Source: Gracilaria caudata
Lineage: Eukaryota > Rhodophyta > Florideophyceae > Gracilariales > Gracilariaceae
Direction of reading: 5' to 3'
DNA: 26,049 nt
NCBI GenBank assembly: GCA_030374735.1
Contig: JASCIV010000294.1
Span: 1-26,049, forward strand
Shown here: in pieces, positions 1 through 8,913 of the stretch
How the letters are laid out: every line of letters begins with the position of its first letter
Numbering within the stretch: the first letter of the stretch is position 1
Position numbers and translations under genes: made by a program
The notes under the pieces: model-generated
Told to the model about the DNA's origin: nothing
Seen by the model: the letters and a program-made list of their open reading frames with translations, nothing else
Database searches by the model: none

Positions 1-1159
1 ATTTGTTAACGAGACGCAAAACATAAAAATGTCATTATAGAATTTTTCACCCCAGCGATACTTAGAGCCCAGGACCGTCCACAACTGCGACAATCGCCCA
101 AAATAATTTTCCACAATCACTCTATCTGAATAAATTTTCTGATTGTTTCTTATTTCACACTGAGATAAAATTCTATTCTGCGGTTTCTTCTTCGGATAGA
201 TTGCTCTAACATGCTCAAGCGAGCCTTGATACCCCTTGTCCATTAAAACACCCCACTGATCGGGATATTTATCCAGAAAATTCCCAGCATCGATAATATA
301 GTTCTCTGTCTCGTCTTCTCGCTTTTGAAAAATCGTGTTGTGAGTAGAAATATTTGACAAAAATAGTTCAAAATCAGAACGACTTCCCGGTGCGTGATCA
401 GAAACAGAAATTGCTAATCCATTAGAAATGACCGATACTTCTGTTTTGAACCCGTAGAGCTTGTGTTTGCCACTGTAAAATTTTTTGCCTTCTGCCAAGT
501 TTCCACTAGGACGAAACGATTGCTGAAACATTACGTCTGTAGCATACCGACAAAAACGAAAATTTTTGAAGCCCAAGTCATGCTTCAAAATTCTCTTCAT
601 TGTCCATTGACCGTCAACTTCATCAACAAAATGATTGTAGACATTCAGGCTAGTTGCGCAGATGAACTTCATGATAAGCCTCTCGAACGTTAACCCGTTG
701 ACATTGAAAATTTGTCCCAAAAAGTCCCATTTTCCAGCATGCTTCAGCGTCACCAAGGTCATGAAAAAAATATCCTTGTCGCTGAAGGAGTAGCGGCAAC
801 CTTTTCCTGAATTCCAATTTTTGTCAATGAGCCCCGACACAGTATTCCACAGAAGGTCAAATTCTTTAGAAGAAAAATTTGTCATCTTCAAAATAGTTGC
901 CGACTGGTTTTGAAAATAATATGAATCATAGATGGGACACGGAGAGTCACATTCCTTATCGGAATCTGGGTTCAATTTTTTGTGGAATATGCCGCCAATT
1001 GTTCTTCTCTCTCAATTCGATTTGACTCGAGAAGGTCAATAGATTTCGCGGCGTGTTCAGGGGATATTTTTTGCATGTTGAGGAAGGGAGGTAAACGTTG
1101 GAGGATTCAAGGGTGGATGGCTGCAATTTGAGAGACCCAGCTTTTGCAGAACAGTGCAT
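1..1159 (-). CDS. PIF/Harbinger-like DDE transposase, 3' end cut by window edge, likely frameshifted
   Basis: The minus strand is open from base 1 up to a stop at 1012-1014. The first in-frame ATG is at 883-885. Counting from it, the protein shows the blocks of a DDE_Tnp_4 transposase: Asp117 (ATDVMF, bases 535-537), the GKHKLYGFKTEVSV block after it, a SDHAPGS block, Asp216 (MDKGYQG, 238-240) and Glu259 (DRVIVENYFGRL, 109-111), giving a complete-looking DDE triad. This family cuts and pastes DNA transposons. The reading runs off the left edge, so the C-terminus is missing. Upstream, a second frame opens with ATG at 1157-1159 and ends near 956. It overlaps the transposase frame across an A-run near 985, suggesting a one-base frameshift or a small intron rather than an 885 start. 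No terminal repeat pair could be assigned because the other end lies outside the window. Confidence 0.85.
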
Positions 1160-1390
1160 TTATATCGTATAAAGAAAGAAATTTCTGTTTATTATGATAA
1201 TTCATACAGCTAGTAAAATGCAACGCTTTGATGAGATCTTTTTGGTGCGGTGTTCAATATTGTCTAAAATTCTAATCTACAGTAAACGAGTAACATTTTT
1301 GTATAGCTAGTAGCTTTGCTGCACCGTTTTTACATTGTTGGACATGACTGTGCATTTGCACATCTTTTGACATTTTGTCTGGGAGGCCTA

Positions 1391-1525
1391 ATAGTGGGAG
1401 CGTCCTGAAACCTCAAAAAGGTGGTTCAGAGACTTCACAAAATCTCGATAGTATCTACGTACGCATGTCAAAACGTGACATTCAGTCTGTGCCAAATAGG
1501 TGAAAGTGTTTCAGGACTCCCACTG
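1391..1525. mobile_element. Short TA-flanked inverted-repeat element (MITE, Tc1/mariner-like ends)
   Basis: Left arm 1393-1411 reads AGTGGGAGCGTCCTGAAAC. The right arm at 1508-1524 is its inverse complement apart from a 2-bp gap. Each end abuts a TA dinucleotide (1389-1390 and 1526-1527), the target of Tc1/mariner/pogo elements, and the right end reads inward as CAGTGGGAG. The 135-bp interior has no coding capacity. The pair is seen directly; the superfamily is inferred from the TA flanks and CAGT-type end. Confidence 0.6.
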
Positions 1526-1709
1526 TACCCTTGCAGGAGATGTATCTCCAAATTTGGCAACGTGTAACAACATTAAAGAGTGCCTTGTGCAAATTGTGTA
1601 TTGAAAATCATAATACAGTTTTGGCGCTTGTATGAAAGACCCTTTTTGGATCATCTGCCGTTTTGAATCGGAGCTTCCAAGAAGTCTGCGTTCTGCAACA
1701 TGTGCTGAC

Positions 1710-2000
1710 AGAGTTTTCTATTTTGGACGACAATCGTCAATTACTACTCAAGTAAAACCTTTGAACAAGGTTCTCTCTTTAAGAAGGCCAAGAGCTATTG
1801 TGGAAATTGTCGAACCAAGGCAGACACGGAGCTCTTCGCTGCTCGCGGCAAACCTCTAAGCAGTTCACGACGCGAGGAATGCGTGAACCGGCACCTAAAG
1901 ACGACATGATCGGCATCCTTCTTAACGCTTGTTCCACACCCGCAACGCAAGGGTTTCTTTGCAGCTGAGAGTTATAGCTTTCGATTGCACTATAAAATAA
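1710..2000 (-). pseudogene. Broken 3' end of a LINE ORF2 (CCHC region), copy 1
   Basis: Read on the minus strand in the frame through about 1940-1750, this stretch encodes LRCGCGTSVKKDADHVVFRC, then RFTHSSRRELLRGLPR and AFLKRE. The same pattern recurs in the copy at 14079-14360 (LRCDCGTNAKKDPNHFVLRC, then RFTHASRRELFKGLPR and AFLKRE). A CxC...H...C block just after the reverse transcriptase region is typical of the C-terminus of non-LTR retrotransposon ORF2. This copy carries an in-frame stop before LLAFLKRE and a likely frameshift around 1965-1975. The non-coding tail also aligns with the other copy (TAGTAATT ... GTCCA.AATA). No reverse transcriptase domain is present, so it is a 5'-truncated relic. 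Confidence 0.7.
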
Positions 2001-2331
2001 ACAAATGGAGACAAGATAGCTCAGTTCTTGAAGATGCGAAACGCTCAACAGAAAATTGACACCCTTTTCGACGGTTTTGGTATAGAACTGTTAGTCGAAC
2101 AGAAACAAAGACTGCCTGGTGGGGTGATTCCCTCTAGGGATGCTCATCCAAGTGCCACAAGACAAAACATTTGTTTACTTCGTAATCCTAATTATCTAGA
2201 GAACGAAGAAAATTGGTGATAGAACAAGTGCACTTCACGAGATGTTAGGGAGATAGGGCGGCTGCCTGAACTACAATTAATACGTGACTACGCTTGGACA
2301 AATTGGCGTTCAGTGAATGAGTTGTTACAGT

Positions 2332-3540
2332 TCATGTACGTGTAGCCTTCGTAAGACGGAACCGGTACTCCTTCGCAGTAAATATTCCGGTTGCAGCTTT
2401 AACCACGACTTCGATCTTGACCCATTCTTCAAACACGGGTTTCTTCCAGAAGGATACTTCCCCTTTATCGTCTCCGAACATCAGATAAGGCACATGGCGC
2501 TCTCTTCGGATGAACACCTCATTTAGGAAGAAGTCCACATATTCTACGGGGCCTTTGGTAAATGCCTTGAAAGCTATCTTCATTCCATTTTCAATCGGCA
2601 CTGTTCTGTTAAACTTCGTCTCAAGAACAGTAGAAGATCGTAAATCGATCATTTTGAATTCAGTTATGTGAGTATCATTCCCATCATGACCAGTAGAGAC
2701 ATGAACATCATTGTACGGGTTTCTAAATTGGTTGGAATACGGGGAGTCTTCTATGTGTATCAGAGGTGGTTTCCTTGACTCGTTGAAAGGATATGGTTTG
2801 AAATATCCTCCAAGATGTGTGATACAAGGTTCCCTCGAACAGACCCCTAACATGTTGACACCAGCCCAACACCCAGGTTTGTCGGGTTTCAGAGCCGAGA
2901 TGTTTTCTCCCGGGTGAAATAGAGGAACGTGGGATTCCCGAAGTGGGCCACCTCTGATTCGAATATCTGCGCAGCTCCAGTAGTCTCCAAAGTAAGAGTG
3001 GAGTCCGAACCAGTTCAGACCACCAAACCAAGCCCAACCTAGAACATAATCACCATCCGGAAGCGAATAGGGAATTTGCACAGAAGTGCGGTGGAGTAAA
3101 TGCTGTGTTCCGCAAGTTCGTTGTGAAGATGTATTCAACAAACATTGATGTGGGTCAGAATCAAAACATGCATAGCGAAAAGCCATACTTCTGTGCGCTT
3201 GATGATCCATTCGAAGTGCCTCTGGTACCAATGAAAGGCGAACAAAGCCCCCGTGATGATTGTTTTTCGTCCAGACAACGAATATGACTTGCCCTCGTTC
3301 TAAGGTTGTACGATGAGGTTTCGAGCTATGTTGCCATGTGTTTCGGGGAATGCACGGCCCAGCACATGAGTCATTTGGGGAATGCGGGGGCCCCCCCAAA
3401 CGACATTCCGGCTTGTTGAAGTGGGAGAAATCGGCTCGTGGGGTGAGCATGAAACTATGTGCCAACGTGGAAGGAAGCTCTTTGAGAGCTAGCAGACCAA
3501 GGAGCAAGAGAGACGACCATATGATTTGATCGAAGCTCAT
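2332..3540 (-). CDS. Secreted LPMO-like copper protein with N-terminal histidine
   Basis: 402 residues from the ATG at 3538-3540. A longer reading to 3720 begins only with GTG and adds no signal peptide. Residues 1-27 form a signal peptide (MSFD, hydrophobic SSLLLLGLLAL, cleavage after STLA). The predicted mature protein starts with His28 (HSFMLTPRADF), as in lytic polysaccharide monooxygenases, where the N-terminal His forms half of the copper histidine brace. The second His is probably His95 or His96 in WTKNNHHGGFVRLSLVP. The DYVLGWAWFGG strand (164-174) and GDYWSCADIRI (185-195) match the end of the LPMO core, where an axial Tyr/Phe is expected. Many cysteines (46, 59, 63, 125, 133, 143, 190) suit an extracellular fold. 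Residues about 230-402 form an extra domain I do not recognise. Likely role: oxidative modification of wall or environmental polysaccharide; the substrate cannot be told. Catalysis is unproven, since related copper-binding families have lost it. Confidence 0.75.
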   Translation of the reverse strand: MSFDQIIWSSLLLLGLLALKELPSTLAHSFMLTPRADFSHFNKPECRLGGPPHSPNDSCAGPCIPRNTWQHSSKPHRTTLERGQVIFVVWTKNNHHGGFVRLSLVPEALRMDHQAHRSMAFRYACFDSDPHQCLLNTSSQRTCGTQHLLHRTSVQIPYSLPDGDYVLGWAWFGGLNWFGLHSYFGDYWSCADIRIRGGPLRESHVPLFHPGENISALKPDKPGCWAGVNMLGVCSREPCITHLGGYFKPYPFNESRKPPLIHIEDSPYSNQFRNPYNDVHVSTGHDGNDTHITEFKMIDLRSSTVLETKFNRTVPIENGMKIAFKAFTKGPVEYVDFFLNEVFIRRERHVPYLMFGDDKGEVSFWKKPVFEEWVKIEVVVKAATGIFTAKEYRFRLTKATRT

Positions 3541-5583
3541 GGTTCTGGCCTTGCTTTCCGGCTTGCTTTTCCCGCTTCTTAGCTGCTCCTTTTGAGATGC
3601 GGATGGATACGGACAAGGATTTAGAGATCGAATATGCAGGAAGAGATGAGGATAGAAGAGCTCTTGTCGTAGGTTATGCAGCCTATCGACATGGAGGAGA
3701 GGAGAGCAAAGGATACGCACGTTTTATATCAGGAGCGGAGGTGGTGTACTGGCAAAGCCTCGTGATGGATTTCATTTCCGCAGCAGGACACGAAATCCAC
3801 TAGAACATGTATGATAGCCCGGGACGCCGTGATGAACTAACGCAACAATCGAAGTGATGAAACACCTCTAAAAGGCAACAGACGCGAGATAGCACTCTCA
3901 GTACAGTGTGTGCAACCTAATGTACACACTGTGTATAACGCAGCTGTCACCCTTCGAAATCTTGAGTTGGGATCTTCAACTCATCGGGCGAGGAGCAATC
4001 CACTCTGAAATGTTAATCTTTCGGGAGGAGAAACGTGATGCAATCCAAAGTGCAAAGACTGCACTGCAAAGAAAACCGTTGGAGAATTAGTTTCCATTGG
4101 AGCCTACGCTCAATCCATAAAGTTGTAGTAGGTTGTTCGAACATGGTGTTCGTCAAAACTGTACGGCATGCTCACGGTCACTGTCCTTTCATGCAGTTAT
4201 TCTTGAACAGTTCAAGTTTTAAGCTAGGTTTCCACATCTATCCAGCATGCCTACCAGCTCTGTAATACAGGATTATTAAGCGAGTTGGGAAGGGCAAATG
4301 ATGATGAAAAGGTTCATTTGCACAGGAGACAGGCCCCCAGGGCCGGCTAGTCAGCTAGCTAGACGTCGTCTGTTCAGTGAACAGTGTTCACTGCTGCTGC
4401 GTTGTGAGGCAAGATAGTGCGCTCCAGCCGCAGCATGATTGAGCGGTAAGCCGGGAAGAGGGCTCTTACCCATTTCAAGAAGAACGAAGTTTTCGAACGA
4501 CGACTTCGTGGAGTTCGCAGCGGAACTCGTAATGACAGTAACATTCTAGAAGTCTGCGGGGCTGCCAGACAGTGGCGTACACTGAAATTATTTACATCGA
4601 ATGGAATGGACTGTGTTTTGCCAAAAATCTTTTTGGACACCCCTGTGGCCTGCGGTCCGATGGTTTTGGGAAGGTGCCCAAAAGCTTGGAACTGCTTTGC
4701 CCAATCGCGTACCCTTGTCCGTGGTATCTTACAAGGGTAGAACGTTACCTGTACCTTCGTAGATACGCAAACCAAGTAGAACAAAACTTGTTGTCTGATT
4801 CAGAGGTGGTCTAAAAATAGTTGAGCCTTGCCTAGATTGCCGAACATACAACTGTACTGTATCAAGAGCAACCACCAGTTTGGAAATCTGGGAAAAGCAC
4901 AAGGGGAACGCTGCGGCATTGCTCCACCACCCGTCACGGTACGATGGGTACTGTAGATGAGGGCTGAGCTTCTCTGCTTCGGGATGGTGGCAGTGGCGGT
5001 ATCATGCCATGTCCACTCAAAAAGTTCTAAATGTTACCAACTGCGTCTGGGATCATTCACGTGGCAGCAGCATTGACACAAAGGTACAGTACCGTCGTAC
5101 AGTATCTCGTGACACACGCGGCATGAACGCTGTCTGATCACGAGAGCTCACGACAAGCGTTTCAACAACCGCATGTCAGATGGTTTTGTAGAAACCGACG
5201 AAGTAATGCTAATGTTATACAAAGCATGTCAGGAGTCTTGACAGGCTGTTGGCAACAAATCCCCCAGATACACGAACAGCCCGGTGAGCATCCAACCAGG
5301 AAGAGGTTACAAGGGCACAGGCGGGGTTCGGATAGAGCAGTGTTTAGAAATGTGTTGCAGGTGCTGAACTTGTGACCGAGGCATGTCTCGTGTCAGGTCA
5401 CATGCCATGTTGCACCTGGCACGACTCCGGTTGGCACGACACCACGTGGCACGAGGCGACTCGGCACGAGACACGGCCCGAGACTTCCGAAAGCTCACCG
5501 CTCACGAGTCATGACACCTTTCTGTCAGACAACGCCTGACAAGCTCCGATGGGCTCGGGCTTCAAATTCGAACGAATTTTCGT
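3541..5583. other. Spacer without a convincing gene
   Basis: About 2 kb upstream of the LPMO-like gene; its promoter should lie in the first few hundred bases. Open frames here are short, overlap on both strands and look like noise. Two small inverted repeats are visible: a 9-bp stem at 3903-3931 (ACAGTGTGT/ACACACTGT) and an 8-bp stem at 4375-4393 (CAGTGAAC/GTTCACTG). A minus-strand frame at 4374-4784 begins only with TTG. It contains a stretch, RVRDWAKQFQAFGHLPKT, that resembles a helix-turn-helix of some transposases, but this is weak. Confidence 0.5.
5417..5476. repeat. Four degenerate 15-bp tandem repeats
   Basis: Four consecutive units start at 5417, 5432, 5447 and 5462. Each begins (T/C)GGCACGA followed by a variable 7-bp remainder. 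The period is exactly 15 bp throughout. Function unknown; a minisatellite remnant is the simplest reading. Confidence 0.65.
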
Positions 5584-5970
5584 TCAGCTCGTTGCCTCCT
5601 TGATACAGGAGTTGTGGTACAGTTTCACGACTGAAACGAAGGTGGCGTCCAATATGGACTGTTCCCAAAAACACAGGGGAGGAGTTCTGCGCACTCTTTT
5701 CCTGCGGGAAATCCCGGTATTACATCGATAGCTGTGCCATGGAACATCGATCAACTTGGAAAGGTGCAGTTGCCATGCATTTTCCGATCCGAGTGTTTGT
5801 CCATCACATATAACGCACACTTCAGTTTTATACGAGTAGGAATCTACTGCTTTGCCCGGGCAAGCGAAGAGCGGTCTGTATACTCGGAGCTCATTGCAAT
5901 CTTCGTGTATTGGTTTGACTCGAAATGATAGTTCTTCTGGCCCCACGAGACAGCTGAGCAACCGGAACAT
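5584..5970 (-). CDS. Hypothetical 128-residue cysteine-containing protein
   Basis: A complete frame runs from an ATG at 5968-5970, with a TGA stop directly before it, to TGA at 5584. The protein has about eight cysteines, including CVICDGQTL around residues 52-60, and ordinary mixed composition, unlike the neighbouring noise frames. No clear signal peptide is seen (MFRLLSCLVGPEELSF is too short and polar), and no family is recognised. It could be one exon of a larger gene or chance. Overlapping plus-strand frames at 5549-6058 look less protein-like. Confidence 0.25.
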   Translation of the reverse strand: MFRLLSCLVGPEELSFRVKPIHEDCNELRVYRPLFACPGKAVDSYSYKTEVCVICDGQTLGSENAWQLHLSKLIDVPWHSYRCNTGISRRKRVRRTPPLCFWEQSILDATFVSVVKLYHNSCIKEATS

Positions 5971-6069
5971 TCAACAACTCTCAGCAGAGCTCACTGGCTG
6001 GATGGAATACGAGCAAAATTTTTATTTGTGTGAGTTAAGCTTGTGCTGCCCGTTGTAACAATCCATCTC

Positions 6070-6792
6070 ATGCATGTAGATGAACGAAAGGCAGTCTTCT
6101 GTTACCCCTTTACTCTTAACGCCAACAGATTCCAAAAACACTACAGTTGCACTGGCATTCTGGGGAACGTGAGCGTGAGAAATTGTGTTTCAGTACGTAC
6201 TCAGTTAAATCGTCAAACACCTAACTTGGACACTTGGAACTACACCATAATTGTATATCCGAAAGCGGACAATAACAAAAGCGACCGAGGCTCTCTACGA
6301 ACGCGTGAAACGGGACAAAGCACCGAAATGTTTGTACAAGCTGTGGCTCGAGAAGCAGCTGATGCAGCGACAGCATCGCAGACGCCACCGATTCAGAGAG
6401 AAACGATCAGGTACCCTAGATTAGAAACGTGCGAAGAAGAGTACTGGGATGTCCTCAGCGGACTAAAGCAGAGGAAAACGAGCCAAAGAGTTTTCCGTTT
6501 CCATTCCCGTTCCCCTCTTAAGTCAAGGTCCTGCGAGCTGTGCTCGCAGTCGGAGACCCACATCCATACGGACCCTTTGAGTACCAAGCGGGAGAACATT
6601 TGCAAACAGTTAATCCCGGGTGACATTGCTCTGTGGATAAAGCCTCAAATTGTGCAGAGCACAAGCTCCATGGCGTGGAAGCGAAGTCGAGCTCAGAGGG
6701 GGCGGTGTCAGAAGCGACCGGCGGTACCACATGGACGTGGAAGGCGAACTGGCAGTCCCAGAAGAAGATCCGTGCCGCAACGTGACAGATGA
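6070..6792 (+). CDS. Hypothetical protein, possibly changing frame near its end
   Basis: 240 residues from the ATG at 6070; the frame opens earlier only with GTG at 6043. Residues from about 87 onward (MFVQAVAREAADAATASQ..., then LETCEEEYWDVLSGLKQRK) look like real protein, and an alternative start is that Met near 6328. The last 35 or so residues are nearly all Arg/Pro/Ser, typical of reading a gene in the wrong frame. The overlapping frame 6650-6898 reads more naturally (VEGELAVPEEDPCRNVTDDD, then YQLYFSVPMGSSRVAKS). The real gene may therefore pass from the first frame to the second through an intron or indel around 6650-6720. No domain is recognised. Confidence 0.3.
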   Translation: MHVDERKAVFCYPFTLNANRFQKHYSCTGILGNVSVRNCVSVRTQLNRQTPNLDTWNYTIIVYPKADNNKSDRGSLRTRETGQSTEMFVQAVAREAADAATASQTPPIQRETIRYPRLETCEEEYWDVLSGLKQRKTSQRVFRFHSRSPLKSRSCELCSQSETHIHTDPLSTKRENICKQLIPGDIALWIKPQIVQSTSSMAWKRSRAQRGRCQKRPAVPHGRGRRTGSPRRRSVPQRDR

Positions 6793-6899
6793 TGATTATC
6801 AACTGTACTTTTCCGTTCCAATGGGGAGCAGCAGGGTGGCAAAATCAGTCTTGGGGCGACAAAAAAGATCAAGATCAGGGTTAGTTCTAGCTCCGTAGT

Positions 6900-8424
6900 A
6901 TCTAGGATAACTAAGCCGTTCACGCTAAGGTTAAAAGAGAAGCAGCTTGCAGAATGAGCCACAGAACCCTTGGCCTTTAGGGGCCAAGGATTTGAATTCA
7001 ATTCTGAGGAGAGTTTTATTTGGTTTTCTTTTTTTCTGTACAAAGGTAGCAGGGTAGTTGAGAAATAGAAAGCTTCTTTCCACAACACAGATGGAGCGAG
7101 CTTATTTCACTGATGCTCAACAGAGCTTGCTTGCGGTCAAGGGTTATCCTTATAACTCTCTTGTCTTCTTTACCCTTGTACTGCGAGCTTTGCTGATCAA
7201 GCACCATGCAGGTTCGCAAGTACAACTTTTTCCAAAATGAAGATTACTGAAGTAACCGCTATCTTTACATGTGGCGACTTGTCACCACTTTAAGATAGCT
7301 CACATGTTTTTATTTGTTTTTGGTCCTCCGAATTGCTTGTAGTAAGGAAACCTGGAGAAAACACACGTTACGGTAAGCATGCTCGAGAACAAATGGCATC
7401 ACACCCACATCATGAGTTCCGGGAATGAGAGGGTGCATCGTTGTTCCAACCCAAATTATCTCAACCATTGGTTTCGTGAAATTGAAATCGGTCCATGAAT
7501 AGCGGTTATAACAAAGGTACGATGGTACTCTAGTAGCGTCACATTTTCCGCTGAGATAAAGTTCCTCCCAACAATTTGTTTGGGGAGTCCTTACAGCAAT
7601 TAAATTTGCTTCTATCAGTTTCTTGAAGAACCGCGAAAAGCTTATTTAATAAAATAGCCTTCTCGGAATCGGGGAATGCCTTTTAGGAAACCAAATTGAG
7701 TAGCATCCCCGACCACGGCAAAGGAGCCTTTTGAGAAATGAATGCTCTACTGTTCGTATTATTTGAACAGTCCCAGTCCCTTTATAGAAGTACGAACACG
7801 TGGGGTATTTCTCCTCTACCAGAAGACCTCTCTCTGAGGTACCATTCCAATGGGACTTAATGTATCGTATGCGTGTGTTGCACAGGGGTCCAAGTTAAAC
7901 TGTTGAAACAGGGGTAGTCGACATATGTCACCATGCAATGCCAAGTTTGAATTTTTGTACTTTGACCACCTCCACCTGCATCACGGCCCGAAAATCGCAG
8001 CACTAGACACACGAAACTGTGACCAGAATGTAATCATGATTGACAAAGGACTTTTCGAAGGCTGAAACATGAAACCATTGTCGAGACATGAAACCAAAGT
8101 CATCAGAATACTTACCCTGGGACACCCATGCACCAAAATGCGAAGGCCGAGCAATTGAGAAAGCTGGATCAGATCCATAGATTATAGTAGCCTTTTGTGA
8201 AACACATAACTGCGTAACGAAAGGCGCGTAAAGGGTATCTAGTGGATACTATCCCATGAGTGTATGACAGGGAGTATCCAGCTTTGATACAGCTAAGGGC
8301 CAAAGAAAAAAACACCTTCGACCAAATTGTTTAATGTGTAAAAAACGCCGGGAACAATAAATGTATTTCTGAGACCAACCACACGAAAAACACCTGATAT
8401 GAAGATAATCAAAAACACACTTCA
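6900..8424. other. Intergenic stretch, nothing recognised
   Basis: No open frame here has a plausible composition, ATG start and useful length. No terminal inverted repeats or tandem arrays were seen. Two A+T-rich patches occur at 7005-7040 and 8300-8420. Confidence 0.45.
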
Positions 8425-8913
8425 GTGGCCCACTATGCGAGTCCTCAGAACGACCCTTACAGCGTATGCAATCCCCTAAAAAAGCAGCCCACTGAAAACC
8501 GCTTGTTCATCAGCCCTTTGCATGCTCTCAGCACACACTTCCTCCGGCCTCTGTCGCCGCCGCTTGCTCTCTGTGCCGCACTTTCGTTCTTGGAAACGTC
8601 GTCCGTTCTCTCCTCCACACGACATCAGTCACAACTTGCTTGCTTTCATCCTCGTGCGTGTACTTCCTTCGTCGAGTAGTGTGTACTAGGTTTGAACCTA
8701 GCTCCCTGCTGCTTGCCGCGGCCGAGATTCGTTGGGTGTGTGCACCGTGATTGAGTCGTGTCCTACAACGCTTTCAAGCATCCAAGGCTAGCGTGTGCAT
8801 ACAAGGGCAGTGTGAAAGGTTCCGGACATCTTGCCGTATTTCTCAGTCGCGAACTCTTGCAGGTCACCCAATTCACTTGCTTCTATTCTTTCAAATCCAT
8901 TTCCACTCCAGGC
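8425..8913 (+). promoter_or_regulatory. Pyrimidine-rich leader/promoter of the glycosyltransferase gene
   Basis: From about 8500 to 8720 the plus strand is strongly C/T-rich, with runs of CTC, TTC and CCTC, and it lies directly before the ATG at 8914. Such leaders are common before transcription or translation starts in compact eukaryotic genomes. No exact TATA box or start site could be assigned. Frames through this region begin only at GTG and are unlikely to be translated. Confidence 0.35.

Noticed and set aside
4270..4284. 15-base word GGATTATTAAGCGAG shared inversely with 20683-20697
   Set aside because: A 15-base match in 26 kb on two strands is near chance level and the flanks do not align.
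4374..4784. 136-residue minus-strand frame with a helix-turn-helix-like stretch
   Set aside because: TTG start, Arg-rich tail, and only a short resemblance (RVRDWAKQFQAFGHLP) to transposase N-termini; not enough to call.
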